From Agroathelia rolfsii (Eukaryota; Basidiomycota; Agaricomycetes; Amylocorticiales; Amylocorticiaceae): DNA of 64,000 nt. The first letter of the stretch is position 1. Each line of letters opens with the position of its first letter. Positions 19,135 through 30,735 of the stretch are shown one piece after another. Under the pieces are notes generated by a model that was not told the origin of the DNA, ran no database searches, and saw only the letters and a program-made list of their open reading frames with translations. Made by a program: the position numbers and the translations under genes. Location: positions 2,356,001 through 2,420,000 of the forward strand of contig JABRWF010000002.1 of assembly GCA_018343915.1 (NCBI GenBank), read 5' to 3'.

Positions 19135-19588
19135 AGAGAAACCACCTAAAAAAATTGGAAGCAAAACATCTGTCATGTGATTGTGGGAGGGATATAATTC
19201 TTGCAACTCAATTCACTTTTTTGTGTCAGATTACTTCCTGTATTCATGCCCAAGAGTGCGAAGAAGAGAAAAGCAGCGGACTTCTCTGTAATGCGACCGT
19301 GTTATCCACTCAACAAACAAGTCTCATGAGTTGCTATATCAGAAAGCCAAGTTCAAGCTAGGCAAAGGGAATCAATTATCAACCAATGCTATACACTTCC
19401 TTCAAAGCTTGCTGTGAGAAACATTGAATACACTTGCAAATTTTCTAAATTAGAAACAGTCATTGCCCTCCCCTCCCAGAGCATTACTACTCAAAGGGAT
19501 GATGTCATACCTACTACCAAGAGATAACAAACTTACGGCGATGCGTTGTCATATCGCAAACATTACAATCTTAATCTTATAAGCAGAA
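19135..19588 (+). pseudogene. truncated duplicate of the IPI1 5' end
   Basis: This stretch is closely similar to 23327-23803, covering about 110 bp of IPI1 promoter, exon 1 (ATG at 19246), intron 1, exon 2, a shortened intron 2 and part of exon 3. Introns are retained, so the copy came from DNA and not from mRNA. A 2-nt deletion in exon 2 near 19398 breaks the frame. The similarity stops at AAGCAGA (about 19588), directly at the edge of the TA-flanked inverted-repeat element. Confidence 0.8.
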
Positions 19589-19590
19589 TA

Positions 19591-20673
19591 GCCTGAGAAT
19601 CTCAAGCCTATTTTTGCAAACACGCACAAAACCTCGCGCTGTCGCGCTTGTAGTGTAGTTTAAGCCTGAATTCGGGTCTGACTTTGAGTTATAGCAGTCC
19701 GAGTTGGTCTGGCACTTTTGTATGTGTTATCGGCTTTGTGAAAATGGCTTGAGGAATTTGGCCTATGGAGAGAGCCGCGCGGAACTTGGCACTTTTTGCG
19801 CATGCGTTACTAATTAACTGGCTATAGACACATCTACCACTTCGATCACTTGCCTCTGGGCTTAATGCCTGGCCCATTGTTATAGTTCAATCAAAAAAAA
19901 AAAAAATTCACGTGTTCCCATGATGGCTAAGATGCATCTCAAATTCCCGATATATTGTCCTTTACAACTCGTCTCCTATGAGCATTTTGTATGACATCGG
20001 GCATACAAGCAAGTATCTGCCATCCTTAAAGCTCTTCATCAAGAACGGTTGTCCATCTCTAACTTTCTGCCTAATCTGCTTGGTGGCAACCCAGCTATAG
20101 ATTGTAAACTTGACAATGAAGATCTCTCAATGCAAAAAGAGCTCATTGCTGATCGTCGTCTCCAGTGCCTGCAATCACAACACGATTGGTTCAGCAGTGT
20201 CTTGGTAACATTGATTTTCCATTTATAAGGTGCGAGACCGATCTTTATCAGGCAAGCAAAATTGATAACTCCACGTAGATCTGGCCTGGTAGACTGGGGT
20301 GCAAGCGCTGAAGCAGACAATCTTTGCTCATTGACGTCACCCTTTGAAAATTCCAAATTTAATATCATAAAGCTGGTAGATGTGACATGGTATTATAGTC
20401 TTTTAACAAAAAGTTATTTTCTAGTATGAGGCATTTCAGATGAGAATTGGTTGTTGATCAAAGAGACATAGCAATCACGGTCAGAGGAGGCACAGACCAG
20501 AGACGCGCAGAAAAAGTGCCAAGTCTCGTGCGGCTCCCTATGGAACTTGAAGCGGCTCCTCCATAGGCCAAATTCCTCAAGCCTCTTTTGTGGAAGCAGC
20601 AAAAATATCAGCACATACAAACAGAAGAAAATGCCGGGCTGCGCATCCGCAAAGAGGCTCGAGATTCTCAGGC
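19591..20673. mobile_element. TA-flanked element with long terminal inverted repeats
   Basis: The left end GCCTGAGAATCTCAAGCC is mirrored at the right end (GGC...GAGATTCTCAGGC read inward from 20673). The similarity continues with gaps for about 200 bp on each side, including GCTTGAGGAATTTGGCCTATGGA and CTTGGCACTTTTT. Both ends are flanked by TA, the duplication typical of Tc1/mariner-like and some other DNA elements. The interior (about 19800-20500) has no recognisable transposase. The plus strand at about 20010-20230 keeps an open, protein-like stretch (YKQVSAILKALHQERLS) that I could not identify. Confidence 0.55.
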
Positions 20674-20756
20674 TAGGTTTCTTATTTGTCCGAGTATTCC
20701 GCAGTCTTGAGAGCAATGAAATGTAGGAAGGATCCACGATAGGAAGAGAAAAAAAA

Positions 20757-20854
20757 CCGTGTTGCGATGATGACAAAGGAAGAATGACCGCTGCAACTGC
20801 TCACTAGGAGGCAGCCAGTCGTAGGCAGATGCGATGCCATTTCGCCAAACGGCC
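20757..20854 (-). pseudogene. tRNA-Arg(ACG)-like relic with intron
   Basis: The minus strand begins GGCCGTTTGGCGAAATGG, then CATCGCATCTGCCTACGA, a close match to the acceptor, D-arm and anticodon arm of eukaryotic tRNA-Arg with anticodon ACG. A ~17-nt insertion follows at the position used by nuclear tRNA introns, then GCAGT. The T-arm is not convincing, the 3' part is about nine bases too long, and the acceptor pairing is poor. A run of eight T follows, like a Pol III terminator. I read it as a decayed gene. Confidence 0.4.
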
Positions 20855-20993
20855 ATGCCTTTTTGAACATATACTTCCAATATACCACTCTAATATATGC
20901 TTCATACCATCATTTAGCGATTTTACGGGGTCCGAAGAATAACAAAAGTTCATTTACTCATGAATTACACAAAACGGTTGATAATCACAATGT

Positions 20994-22948
20994 TCAGACT
21001 GACCCCTTTGGATGAGATTCAGCAGTTATTTTCTTGCTTACATTGGACCAGCTTTCAACCCGAGCGCGCATTCTGGATTTTGGCCGCCGCACTGTTACCA
21101 ATGGATGAATATCATGACAAACAAAAACGACCATTAAATAATCCACATACGCAAACGTGTCCCAGAGAGCGGTCTGATTTTTGTAGATCGCAAGGCCATC
21201 ATTTGGACTTGCGCCATTGATGATGTAATCAGTGTATTCAATGAGACGGTTGCCGCCGTCCTCGGTGAGACCAAGGGCGCCGAATTGCCAGGGCATGATA
21301 CCGGCATGGCTGGTGTTCAGGCCGTACTCGATCCATGTGGGATATATAGTGGTTTTGTTTTCTAGATGGTGAACATTTAGTCTCGGATGCTCTTTTGTTA
21401 TTTAGTGCATTGCAAGGTTTTAAACGTACGGTAACCTCCTACACCGAATTCCTCGAGCACAAGAGGCTTGCGTGCGTTAGCGGCCACTACATCAAAGGCC
21501 GTCAGCCAGTGTGTCTTGTAGAAGAATCATGAAGGCCTCGACCTACACCACACATGGTCTTCCATCCATTCTAATCCCCATCCCTCTACAGTCCAGTTAG
21601 ATCCAGGATAGTCATTTTCGGGGTACCATGTTTGCGGGTACATGTGCTAAAAGACCTCATTGATTTTTATCCATGATGTATTGGATAACGATATGACTCA
21701 CGTATACACCGAAATCGATGTTCTCTAAAAAGAGCTCCTGACCAAAGTAGTCGCCCGCTGTATATATGCGCGTCAGGATATACAAGATATGTTTAAAAGA
21801 ATCGCATGTACTCACCGGCACCATCAAAGTTGTAATCTGTGCTATTTTTCCAGTAGATCTGGCCTTCACCACCAGTTGTAATCATGTGGTATGGATCCCT
21901 GGAAGTTGTTTTGTTGTTATATTAACTATCCTTTTGGTTATCCCTCAGAAACTAACGTGACTTACAATGAACGAATGAAGTCGGATTGCTGTTTATACCA
22001 ATTGTAAATGGTATAGCTGCCTGCAACGCAAGATGGACCTGCAGGCAAGATATTGCCTAGACAGCGAGCTTCGTTTACAAGCTCCCATGCAAAGACAGCC
22101 GAATCATCCTTGTAACGGTTCACCACTACCTCTACCCATCTTTCTGCACATTATCATTAGTTTAAGCTGGAGACACATCGTTGTTCGTGGTCTTACGATA
22201 GGAAGCAATAGTCTAATGAGCGATTAGCCAATTGAATCAACTTTCAGCATGAGGTGGACAAGCCTTGTTATTGGTGAAGAATTCATCGTGATAATGGCCG
22301 GCGCCAAGGATCCACTCTACATACAAGTCCAAACTACCGTATCCAACCCTGAAGTATAATAAATGAGCTTCCTTGGTCATTTCTAAGCGAGAAATGAGTC
22401 TCACCAGTTGTTCACAAGCGTGATGATGAGCTTAATGTTGTGCTTCTTGGCCGACTGGACGACATAATCAAGGCGCTGTAATCCCTGGGGACCGTCATTC
22501 AGAGTCCATTCGCTACTGTTCCACACTTGGTAATAGGTTAAGCCTGATTCTACAGCACTAGGAACCTGGGAGCCATTGATGGCATTGAATCCCTGTATGT
22601 GTGTTTAGTCTTATGTGCAATGGGGGTGATGTGAAGTCACTCACCCAAGTGCGGACAACCTTGACACCAAGCTCGTTCATTTGTTTGAAGGATGTATCTA
22701 CATCTGATTCTGTGAGGAGCAGAGGGAGCCACTGGTCTCGTTTTAGACAGAGATGATGACAGATTTTACAGGAGACTAACAAAGGCATTGGTACCAATGA
22801 AATAAAACGGTTTGCCGTCAAGCGAAAAGTGACCGTCGGTTGTAGTTACGAATCCCTCTGGAACAGAGCGAGGTTTAACCGCGTCATTGGCGGATACAAC
22901 AGCAGAACAAAGGAGCCCGGTGAGGACAGAAAGGATAGGAATGCGCAT
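20994..22948 (-). CDS. secreted GH5 endo-beta-1,4-mannanase
   Basis: This enzyme would hydrolyse beta-1,4-mannan in plant cell walls outside the cell. The start at 22948 gives a clear signal peptide (MRIPILSVLTGLLCSAVVSA). The multi-exon frame shows the family order: DGKPFYFIGTNAF, VKVVRTWGFNAING, LQRLDYVVQSAKKH, LIITLVNNW, then FAWELVNEARC with the acid/base Glu (about 22080), DPYHMITTGGEG, NIDFGVYHMYPQTW, and KPLVLEEFGVGG with the nucleophile Glu (about 21460). Near the C-terminus are MPWQFGALG and ALWDTFAY. No CBM1 is evident at the N-terminus. The last exon is uncertain: the open frame runs to 20994, but a splice near 21150 could shorten it. A TATA box lies near 22990 on this strand. The order of motifs fits subfamily GH5_7. 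Confidence 0.9.
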
Positions 22949-23453
22949 TTTGGATGATGCACCACAAAGTTCAGCATGAACATGGCTGGAACTATATATG
23001 CGTACGATGGATATAATGGTGCCGAGCCGAGTACATTTTAAGGGAAATGGTCAGCAGGGATAAATGAAGCGGAAAATTATCGGCGGACGCTATTGGGTAT
23101 TATGGCGCAGATAGGATCATCATGGTTTTAGGCCGCCACGAAGGGCGACCATGGGTCGAGTGGAGATAGATATCATTTTGGAGCACACTCTCTCAAGGCA
23201 GTGCGCTATTGACTTGACAGCAGGAAATTTTGTAGACGAGCGCATGATGACTATCGTTTGCTTTCTTGCATCTTGATGTCGATTATAGTGAGTACTACAA
23301 GAGACGTTGTGGCATCGTCAATGTCCGAGAAAAGCCATCATTTAAGAAGATCGGAAGCAAAACGTCCGTCATGTGATGGTGCGAGGGAAATAATTCTTGC
23401 ACTCGCAGCTCAATTCACTTTTTTGTGTCAGATTACTATTACTTCCTGTATTC

Positions 23454-26350
23454 ATGCCCAAGAGTGCGAAGAAGAGAAAAGCAGCGGACTTCTCTGTAAT
23501 GCGACCGTGTCATCCACTCAACAAACAAATCTCATGAGCTGCTATATCAGAAAGCCAAACTCAAGCTAGGCAAAGGGAAACAATTACCATCCAATGCTAT
23601 AGACACTTCCTTCAAAGCTCGCTGTGAGGAACATCGAATACTTGGACGATGCTTGCAAATTTTCTGAATTAGAAACAGCTATTGCCCTCCCCTCCCAGAG
23701 CATTACTGCTCAAAGGGATGATGCCGTACCTACTACCAAAAGACGACAGACTTACGACGATCTGTTGTCACACTGCAAACACTACAATCCAATAAGCAGA
23801 AGAGGTGCTTCGAATGAATGAAACGCTCTGCAAACCTTCCTAAATATCCAATAGACGCGATTTTTGGACTACGGGAGCTACTGGAACCAAATCCAGAACT
23901 CATCATACCCTCCTTACACACTCTCCTAAGTGCATGTGTGCGATTGATCAGTGATGAAGTAAGCATTTCTCTAGCTTCGCCATCTGTAGCGTAACCTAAT
24001 GTTGGCGGCAGGATGCCAGCGTTCGAAAGGCCCTTCTTTCCTTCTTTACCTGGCTACTCCCTCAGGTTCCTTCCGTACGTGCTTCGTAGTTCTCATGCAT
24101 GTCCCTCCCAATTAATCCATTTCAATCAGGAATACCTGCTTCCTCATTCCTCTCTCCTCCTACTATTCACGACTTCCGCACAAACTCACATCTTTGCCGA
24201 AATTCGTATTGATGCCGTTCGGTTCCTCGATTTATACCTTGACGTTCTCTCTCCTATTGTTGTCAGTGGCTGGAATGAGGACGGTGACGCTCATGGAAGC
24301 CGGGTTCTGGAGGGATATCTCAGTATTTTGAATGCTGGTACCAAATTCGGTGGAAATGAAGGTACCTTTTTCAAACCGATTCCCATCCTTTTGTACTTAC
24401 AGATGCGTAGGTCCGCTGAAAGCGACCTCAATCGCAAGCGTAGTGCTGTCTACTGCAGTAAGTGTAAATGTTCGCAATTAATGCATTTTGCTTACACTGA
24501 TACGGCAGTCAAAACTAATCGTACTACGGTCCCTCTGCAATTTCCTCAAAGAAGCCATTACTCTCAATGATTCCCATCAGCAAAGGGAGAATAGGATCCC
24601 GATATGGCAATTTAGCTCAACCTTTTCTACTTCAGATGCCTTTTTATCTTTCGAACGTATGTTGGATCCTACATTGCCTGCTTCTGCAGTCGACAAGCGA
24701 TTATGGAAGGATACCGTAAATGCGGATGAACTCGATGAAGCCCTTATACAGCATCCATCGTTTTATCAGTTTATAGGTGTCCAGAATACATGGTCATTAG
24801 CAGAACTCTCCGGTGACGATGCTTTTTCTGGCAGCATTCCGGGCATTGATGACACCTTGGGATATCCAAAATTCATTGCTGTATGTATCACTTCTCTTAG
24901 ACTTTGTACGTACGATCTAATCTCGTCGTATTGATTTCTAAAGCGTCTGGCGCATACTTTACATGGCACTCTTTTGGCAAACTTCCTTGATTGTGCCCCG
25001 CAAGTATTCTCTCCTAGCGAAAGTCCCAATGAAACAGATATGCAACTTGTGTTGGTCGTCGTAAAGATAACACGACTATTATATGGAACTTTGTTTAAAC
25101 AGCTACAAAGTCGAGCGCTTCCGCTGGATGACCAAGTTTTTGGGTTGGCAGTCGAGGAATTAGGTGCTTTCGTTGGATATATGGCCCCTTACTTTCCGCT
25201 GGGAACGAAATCTATTACAACGGACATCAAGGTAGTGCTCGATTATCCATAAATATTTTATTTTCCTCATGCGTGTTCGTTACAGCTTGAACAGGCTTAT
25301 CAAGACGTAAACATAGCCTTCTGCGAATTGACATCATCCCTCATCCCGCATTCAACATCATTCTCAAACCGATCACGAGGTAAAGCTCGTGCTACATCTC
25401 TTAATACAACCATTCCCTCGAAACTGAGTGGAGCCTCCGAGCATCGTGCACGCTACGTGCGTGATTATGTGACCGCGCTACTTAAAGGAGAGCCGTTGGG
25501 TGGACAAATGTCTCGTCCTATATCGTCATCTACGTATCATGCACTGCTTCCTACGCTCTGGGTATTGCTCAACGATGGCTCTTCGGCGAACGAAGGAAGC
25601 AACAGTAACATCGTTTTCCAGTCCGTAATACAGCACGCAATTGGTGTATCTTCCACATCGGCAGTCAAATCGTCAACGCTAGAGTTCATGGCGCGTCTGA
25701 TTCTAGTGAGTGTTTGTATTTGCTCAACAGCATATTTGAAGTATCAAACACCTAATGAGGGGCGCCTGTATTCGTTTAAATATAGCTTGGGACTACTTTA
25801 CAAACTTCGCACACATTCACAATACCGAAAAACGGTGAAACTGCAGCACTAAGTCAGGAATGGATCAAAAGCTTGCCAAAGACGTTATGGGAGCTAGGAT
25901 CAAAAGATATATTGTCGACTGAAGTAGGTTCTACGACACTGGTCTCCATCTTCATGAACTGTACTGGCACTAACTAATTCAAAAGATTATATTGCGATTT
26001 TTGTTGCGCGCGCTGCAACGGCGTGTGTACCTTCTCAATAGTGACGTGAGTTGATTAAATCATGACCTTGCCTGCGTTATGCCAATTGTCTTTTTGTTTC
26101 AATCATGCAGACGCGTCATGCACTTTGTTCACGGCTGGCTCCATATTTCTTGATAAACCACCCATCAAGGGGAACAATTCTCGGGCCTTTCTCCCGGCTA
26201 CCATCAAACCACCCGACTCAGTTTTTGGTATTAGATGTGGCTGTGATGCTCATCAACGAAGAAGATGCGGGAAACGATCTACGGACGGCAATAGATTCAG
26301 CTGCTAAGACTCATCCATATTGGGAAGGGTTAAATAGAATGCGACTTTAG
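23454..26350 (+). CDS. IPI1: pre-rRNA processing protein IPI1 (TEX10 homologue)
   Basis: A nuclear component of the Rix1/PELP1 complex, which acts in 60S subunit maturation. Exon 1 (23454-23495) encodes MPKSAKKRKAADFS. Intron 1 ends at 23550, and exon 2 carries KAKLKLGKGKQLPSNAIDTS, continuing FKAR. Intron 2 must use the acceptor before CTATTG (near 23668); the earlier one would give a stop. This yields the family signature FKARSIALPSQSI. Then follow the HEAT-like armadillo segment DAIFGLRELLEPNPELI, DASVRKALLSFF, and many small exons to TAG at 26350. About twelve introns of 50-60 bp are inferred. A truncated copy of its 5' end lies at 19135-19588. Confidence 0.88.
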
Positions 26351-26612
26351 GATGTATTCTATAACTCCAAGTTTACGTACGAGCCCTGTGGGTGTGATAA
26401 TTCCTATACTCCCAAAAATGTTTTTACTCTTTTTGAAACTGTTTACTTCAGAAATGCGGATACCCAGCCTCCGGATCTTTTGAGGAGTAACTTGAATTTT
26501 GCTTGAATGATAAGATATAATCGACGTCAAACGCTACGCTCTATTAAGCATTACTGATGTCTGATTATTTAAGTGTATCCCATTCCCGTTTAAGAGTCCA
26601 TTAGAAGAGGAA

Positions 26613-27163
26613 TTAAAAAGTAATGCTCAAAGGGGCTGAAGTGCCACCGTAGAGATCAAGGCCCGTAATGTTATCATAGTTGTATGTGATGAATGACCAC
26701 AAAAGCCAGCTGCTGATGTCGTCCCCAAAGGCACTCACATCAGGAATCTGATCATCCATCAGAACTTGTATTCTAATACAAAATTATGCGGGGATTGCTT
26801 ACCGTTGCGTTGAAGATAAGACTCTTTTGAGTGGGCTGATAATCGTGACGCGCGATGAGCACCTGAGGAGTGTTGTAACCATTGGAACGTGTGCCCTGCA
26901 GATACACATCAACGTATTCAGGCTGATAGTAAGCCTTGGTGGAGTTGTAGTTTATTTGGATTTCCTTCAATGTCAAAGTCAGGATCAATTTCCAGAAAAG
27001 CGGAAGATGCTACTGGGCAACGTACATCTCCAATGGCTACTTGAGATGGAGATACATCCAGAACACCGAATCGTAAGGCCTCCTGACGTTCAACGATAGG
27101 GTTCGCAGACGCAACGCCAGCAACCAAAGCAGTAGCAAATGCAAGAGCAGCACGCATGATCAT
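26613..27163 (-). CDS. small secreted protein of unknown function
   Basis: I do not recognise the family. The start at 27163 (or the second ATG at 27157) gives a signal peptide, MRAALAFATALVAGVASA, followed by NPIVERQEALRFGVLDVSP; the ...VERQ segment could be a Kex2-like processing site variant. Two introns are inferred, one near 27030-26970 and one near 26815-26765. The remaining exons encode YYQPEYVDVYLQG, VLIARHDYQP and SSWLLWSFITYNYDN, ending at 26613. The mature protein is about 120 residues with few cysteines. A TATAAA box near 27226 on this strand, about 65 bp upstream, suggests a well-expressed inducible gene. Role unknown. Confidence 0.65.
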
Positions 27164-27705
27164 TTAGAAGATGTGGTGGAGAGCAAACTGGGTTTGTTTA
27201 TGATCTGATGAGCCCCCTCCCCGTGGGGGCTTTATACAGATTAGCCTGGCCTGGTCGCTTCCTAAGCGATTACAAGAGCCAAGAATGTCAAAGGGTCACC
27301 ATGATTATTAGTGGTATGACTAACACAAGTTCCATGCAGCACAGTCAGTATCCACATCAGAATCCGCTTTACCGTTGCAGGCGATTAATGCTACCCCACA
27401 AGCGGTTCACATCTTCAGGCCATTTGGGGAAAGTCGTATGATCGATCGACTAGGATTTATGGACCATGCACGGCATATGGAATCCACCGAGGCGAATGAA
27501 GGCCGTGAAACATCGCCTTGGCTTGTTTAACAAGCTGCAATGAATTGTAACTATCGGAGCGTTATACCCGCGAATGCAACGAAGATACGGCATCATAACA
27601 GCATAGCACGCTGCTTGTAACTGATGATTGGTTTGCTAATGATAAGTTGTTCTACAGTCGACACCGTCGACAGGGAAAATACATAACTGGTTTAAGTTTG
27701 CGCCT
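27164..27705. other. intergenic, upstream of the small secreted protein
   Basis: No gene seen. It holds the TATA box of the neighbouring minus-strand gene (near 27226) with a GC-rich CCCCACGGGGAGGGG just downstream of it, and otherwise unremarkable sequence. Confidence 0.4.
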
Positions 27706-27906
27706 TCAGGGCGCCAGATATTGTTCCCTGACGTGTGACACTGACAGAACAAGATAGGCTATCAAGAACAGAATGGAAGAAATGTACGCATGGTGGTTCG
27801 CTATCAAGTTTCGAACTAGGGCTTCGGGAACAAGACATTTAAATGTAAAGTTGATTAGATCCAACAACCCATCTATACTCGAGTGCTCGGGAAGATTAGG
27901 AGCCAT
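27706..27906 (-). CDS. possible small membrane protein (66 aa)
   Basis: A single open frame begins MAPNLPEHSSIDGLLDLINF and carries one predicted membrane segment (ISSILFLIAYLVLSVSH) near the C-terminus, ending EQYLAP. It lies 100 bp downstream of the kinase gene on the same strand. The protein-like composition and a sensible start argue for a real gene. It could instead be part of the kinase 3' untranslated region. I cannot assign a function. Confidence 0.4.
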   Translation of the reverse strand: MAPNLPEHSSIDGLLDLINFTFKCLVPEALVRNLIANHHAYISSILFLIAYLVLSVSHVREQYLAP

Positions 27907-28005
27907 GGTAAGAATATTTTATGTCAGACTAGCAAATTTACAAGTAACTACGGTAAGGAGCTTCATAAATACAACTGAATTGAGTCAATATACACATTAA
28001 TTACT

Positions 28006-29944
28006 TCATGACCAGGAATCGCCAGCACCCCAGCCGCCCTTGCCGAATAAAAATCGCGACTTGAGAATTTGATCGAATGTGGGTCTCTCAGCAACCGACA
28101 GAGTCAGGCAAGCCTTGACCAAGGCAGCAGCGTCTCCGAGGGCACCTCCTCCATCGGGCTCTAATCCTTCATCCTCTTTACCTTCCCCACACCGCTCGTC
28201 TAATGCAATCGACGCATTACAAAATGGTGATTCTAGACCTTCCTGTGCATCGGCAGCCGTTGTAAACGGACATTCGCCAATAAGCAATACATATGCTACC
28301 ACGCCGAAAGCCCAAACGTCTTGAGGTTTGCCCTCATATCGTTCGCCGCGGAGGATTTCCGGCCCGGCGTAATCCAGACTATTATCAATAACTTGAGATT
28401 GAAGGTATGTTTCATCGAGACTCTAGAACACTTACGTGCCGCTGAAAGTATCCCATCCTTTCTTCTTAACCAATCCAGAGCTTCCGAAATCGATGAGAAT
28501 GGCCTTACCCCCAGGGCCTAGCACCACGTTCTCATCTTTAACATCACGATGGACTGGAGCAGTTTCGTTAGGTTAACCGAGAATCATTAGGAGACTACTG
28601 ACCAATGCCCTGCGAATGAAGGAATGATAAAGCATCAGCAATCTGACCAAGATAAGTTCGTATTGAACTCGACGGTAGACCCTGGGGGAAGATTTCGACC
28701 AGATCGAAGAGATCTGACGGGGGCTTAGTTTCATTAGGTCCGTATTCCGGCGTTGTTGATGGCAAAACAAGATAGTAATAATGGTTATCCTCGAAGAAAT
28801 CCAACAGTGGACATATGTTAGGATGCCCTTTGACGGTTTCGCCTTCAGTCCAGCCGGTCTGGCCTTCTTTCGCCTCAAGAGTGGGAATGCGTATGGAGTT
28901 CTCAGCTACACTTGGTGGCAGAGGCCGCCTGGGATCCCAAGGGCGAACAGCAGGAAGTTTATAGGAGATCCCGGATATTGAAGACATGACATAGATCTCT
29001 ATCGGAATGGTCCCGTACTGTGGATGTTTCTTCCAGCAATCTGCAAGAATGCGAGACTTGATGATCTGTTTGATCACCAAAGGTGGCTGCATTGTTTGGG
29101 TAAGAAAATTGAATCGCGACTTGTATCAGGGAATGATGTTCACCCCAAGTGTCCCATCTTCCTTCTTTTCTCTGGCACGCTTGACCAGACCGTAAGCACC
29201 CCTACCGATCTCGCCTTCGATAAAAAACTCTGATATGTTCCTTCCTCCGAGTAAGGACTCCCTCTCAGGCTGGGGTGTCGGAGGCCCTGTGCTGGCAGCA
29301 ACACTGAGGAAACTGCTTGTGCTATCGACTCGCTGCAGGTTGAAGGGTATTGGTAATGATGGTGTTGGTTCAGGGGGCTCCATGGGTGCTATTAATACGC
29401 GGCCAGCGATCAGCGAGACCCTTTGCTTGGACGATCGTCGTCTGGGCCTTGGAAGAGTTGGAGAACGTGATGGAGGGGGTGGGCGCGTGGCAGGAGATAA
29501 TAAGGAAGCGCCAGGGGTAGGGGGCCTTGGTGACGATGGTCTTGATGGATTTGGTGTCCAAGCCTGGGGTGAAACATGGGAGATCGTGGGCGATCCCGAG
29601 TGTATAGGAGACGGTGTATGTCTTATGCCAGGATGGACGCTCGTCACAGGCCGTGATAATTTGGGTCGAGCGGGAAATGCGGGGGCTGGCCACGCGGTAT
29701 CTGGAGAAGTCGCAAAATGGAGCTTGATCTCTTCGGCCTTGGGTTTTTCTATGAGTGTGGTATCGATTTTAGGGACAGCGTGTTTTCTTTTGTCTTCCTC
29801 TTCGTCCCAATCAAACCCGCGACCGATGCTGGTGACGCCCCAGCTATTGCCGACACTAGCCGCCCTGGTAAGACGCGGCGGCGAGGGGGGTAACCAATCA
29901 TCGTCGGTGTTGAAGAAAAGATCCACGGCAGGCTCAGAAAACAT
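28006..29944 (-). CDS. PAS-kinase-type serine/threonine protein kinase
   Basis: Three or four exons encode about 600 residues. The first ~240 are low-complexity Ser/Pro-rich. The kinase domain follows: glycine loop [29 protein letters not shown] with the ATP-binding Lys, [24 protein letters not shown] (catalytic loop), IDFGSSG (metal-binding DFG), [11 protein letters not shown] and [14 protein letters not shown]. The IKSRI and EDNHYYYLV features match the PASK/PSK family, which in yeast links sugar supply to glycogen and cell-wall synthesis. No PAS domain is recognisable in the N-terminal part. I chose the ATG at 29944 ([11 protein letters not shown]); the frame is open to 30055, but that part looks untranslated. 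Confidence 0.85.
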
Positions 29945-30735
29945 AAATCTAGAGGATCCTGGCACAACACAAGTAGAGAGAAATAGTAGGAGATAGAGCC
30001 GTGGGTTGGGACAGCAATTGCTGAAGACAATCGACCCAAAAGCGTCCTCTAGCACACAGCCCAGAATAATCGCAGGAGCTAGTCCGCCACACTATGTCAC
30101 GTGATATATCACATGTGCGTCCTTAGCGCCTCCCTCTCGGCGGTTAGCTCTCTGACATAAATTTATAAGCAATTTAAATGAACCGAGTCCCGCGGCTTTA
30201 CTGCCGTGCAACTTGATGCTTGCTCGGTACCACTTTTGCCAGCCTTGTTTCTTTGGCTTTAGGAGGAAAAGAATGACTCGGAATGGCTAGCAATGGGGAG
30301 GCGTGAAATGCAAAGGCGAAATTAAATTTTGAATTACAGATTCGCTTGGTTTTTTTTTTTTTTTCTCGCACATCGCTTGCGCCGATAGTCGGGCCTTGGA
30401 TATCTCAATTTAGTATGTAGCTTCGGAGCTGACTTGTCCTTAGCCTAATTTCGGGCCAACACAAGCCACCTTCCTGAAAGGGAAGGTGTAAGCTTAAGGC
30501 CATTGGTGCTCCCAAAGACTCACACTTTGCGACCGCCGACGTTAACCTCAAGAACTGTGAGTATCTACGCCATATCCCTGCCCTGGAGCTATCCAAACCG
30601 CCTATAAGCCCTGGTTCTCGAAAAAATTGTACTCTGTCATGTTGCTTTAGGCTGGATGGCTTGCTGGACACTTGGATGACGCTGAATTACTGCGACAAAT
30701 GATCTTTGGCTTATAAGTCTCTCTCTAGTTCCGCC
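29945..30735. other. intergenic between the kinase and RPL32
   Basis: Divergent promoter region. A run of about 15 T lies near 30350-30364. No gene is supported in this stretch; the short ORFs lack protein-like character. Confidence 0.4.

Noticed and set aside
19062..19361. 99-codon ORF with a similar partner at 23258-23569
   Set aside because: The two ORFs resemble each other only because they lie in the duplicated IPI1 5' region, in a frame that is not the IPI1 frame.
29235..29996. 253-codon plus-strand ORF
   Set aside because: It is antisense to the low-complexity N-terminus of the kinase, with no domain and Gly/Val-rich shadow composition.
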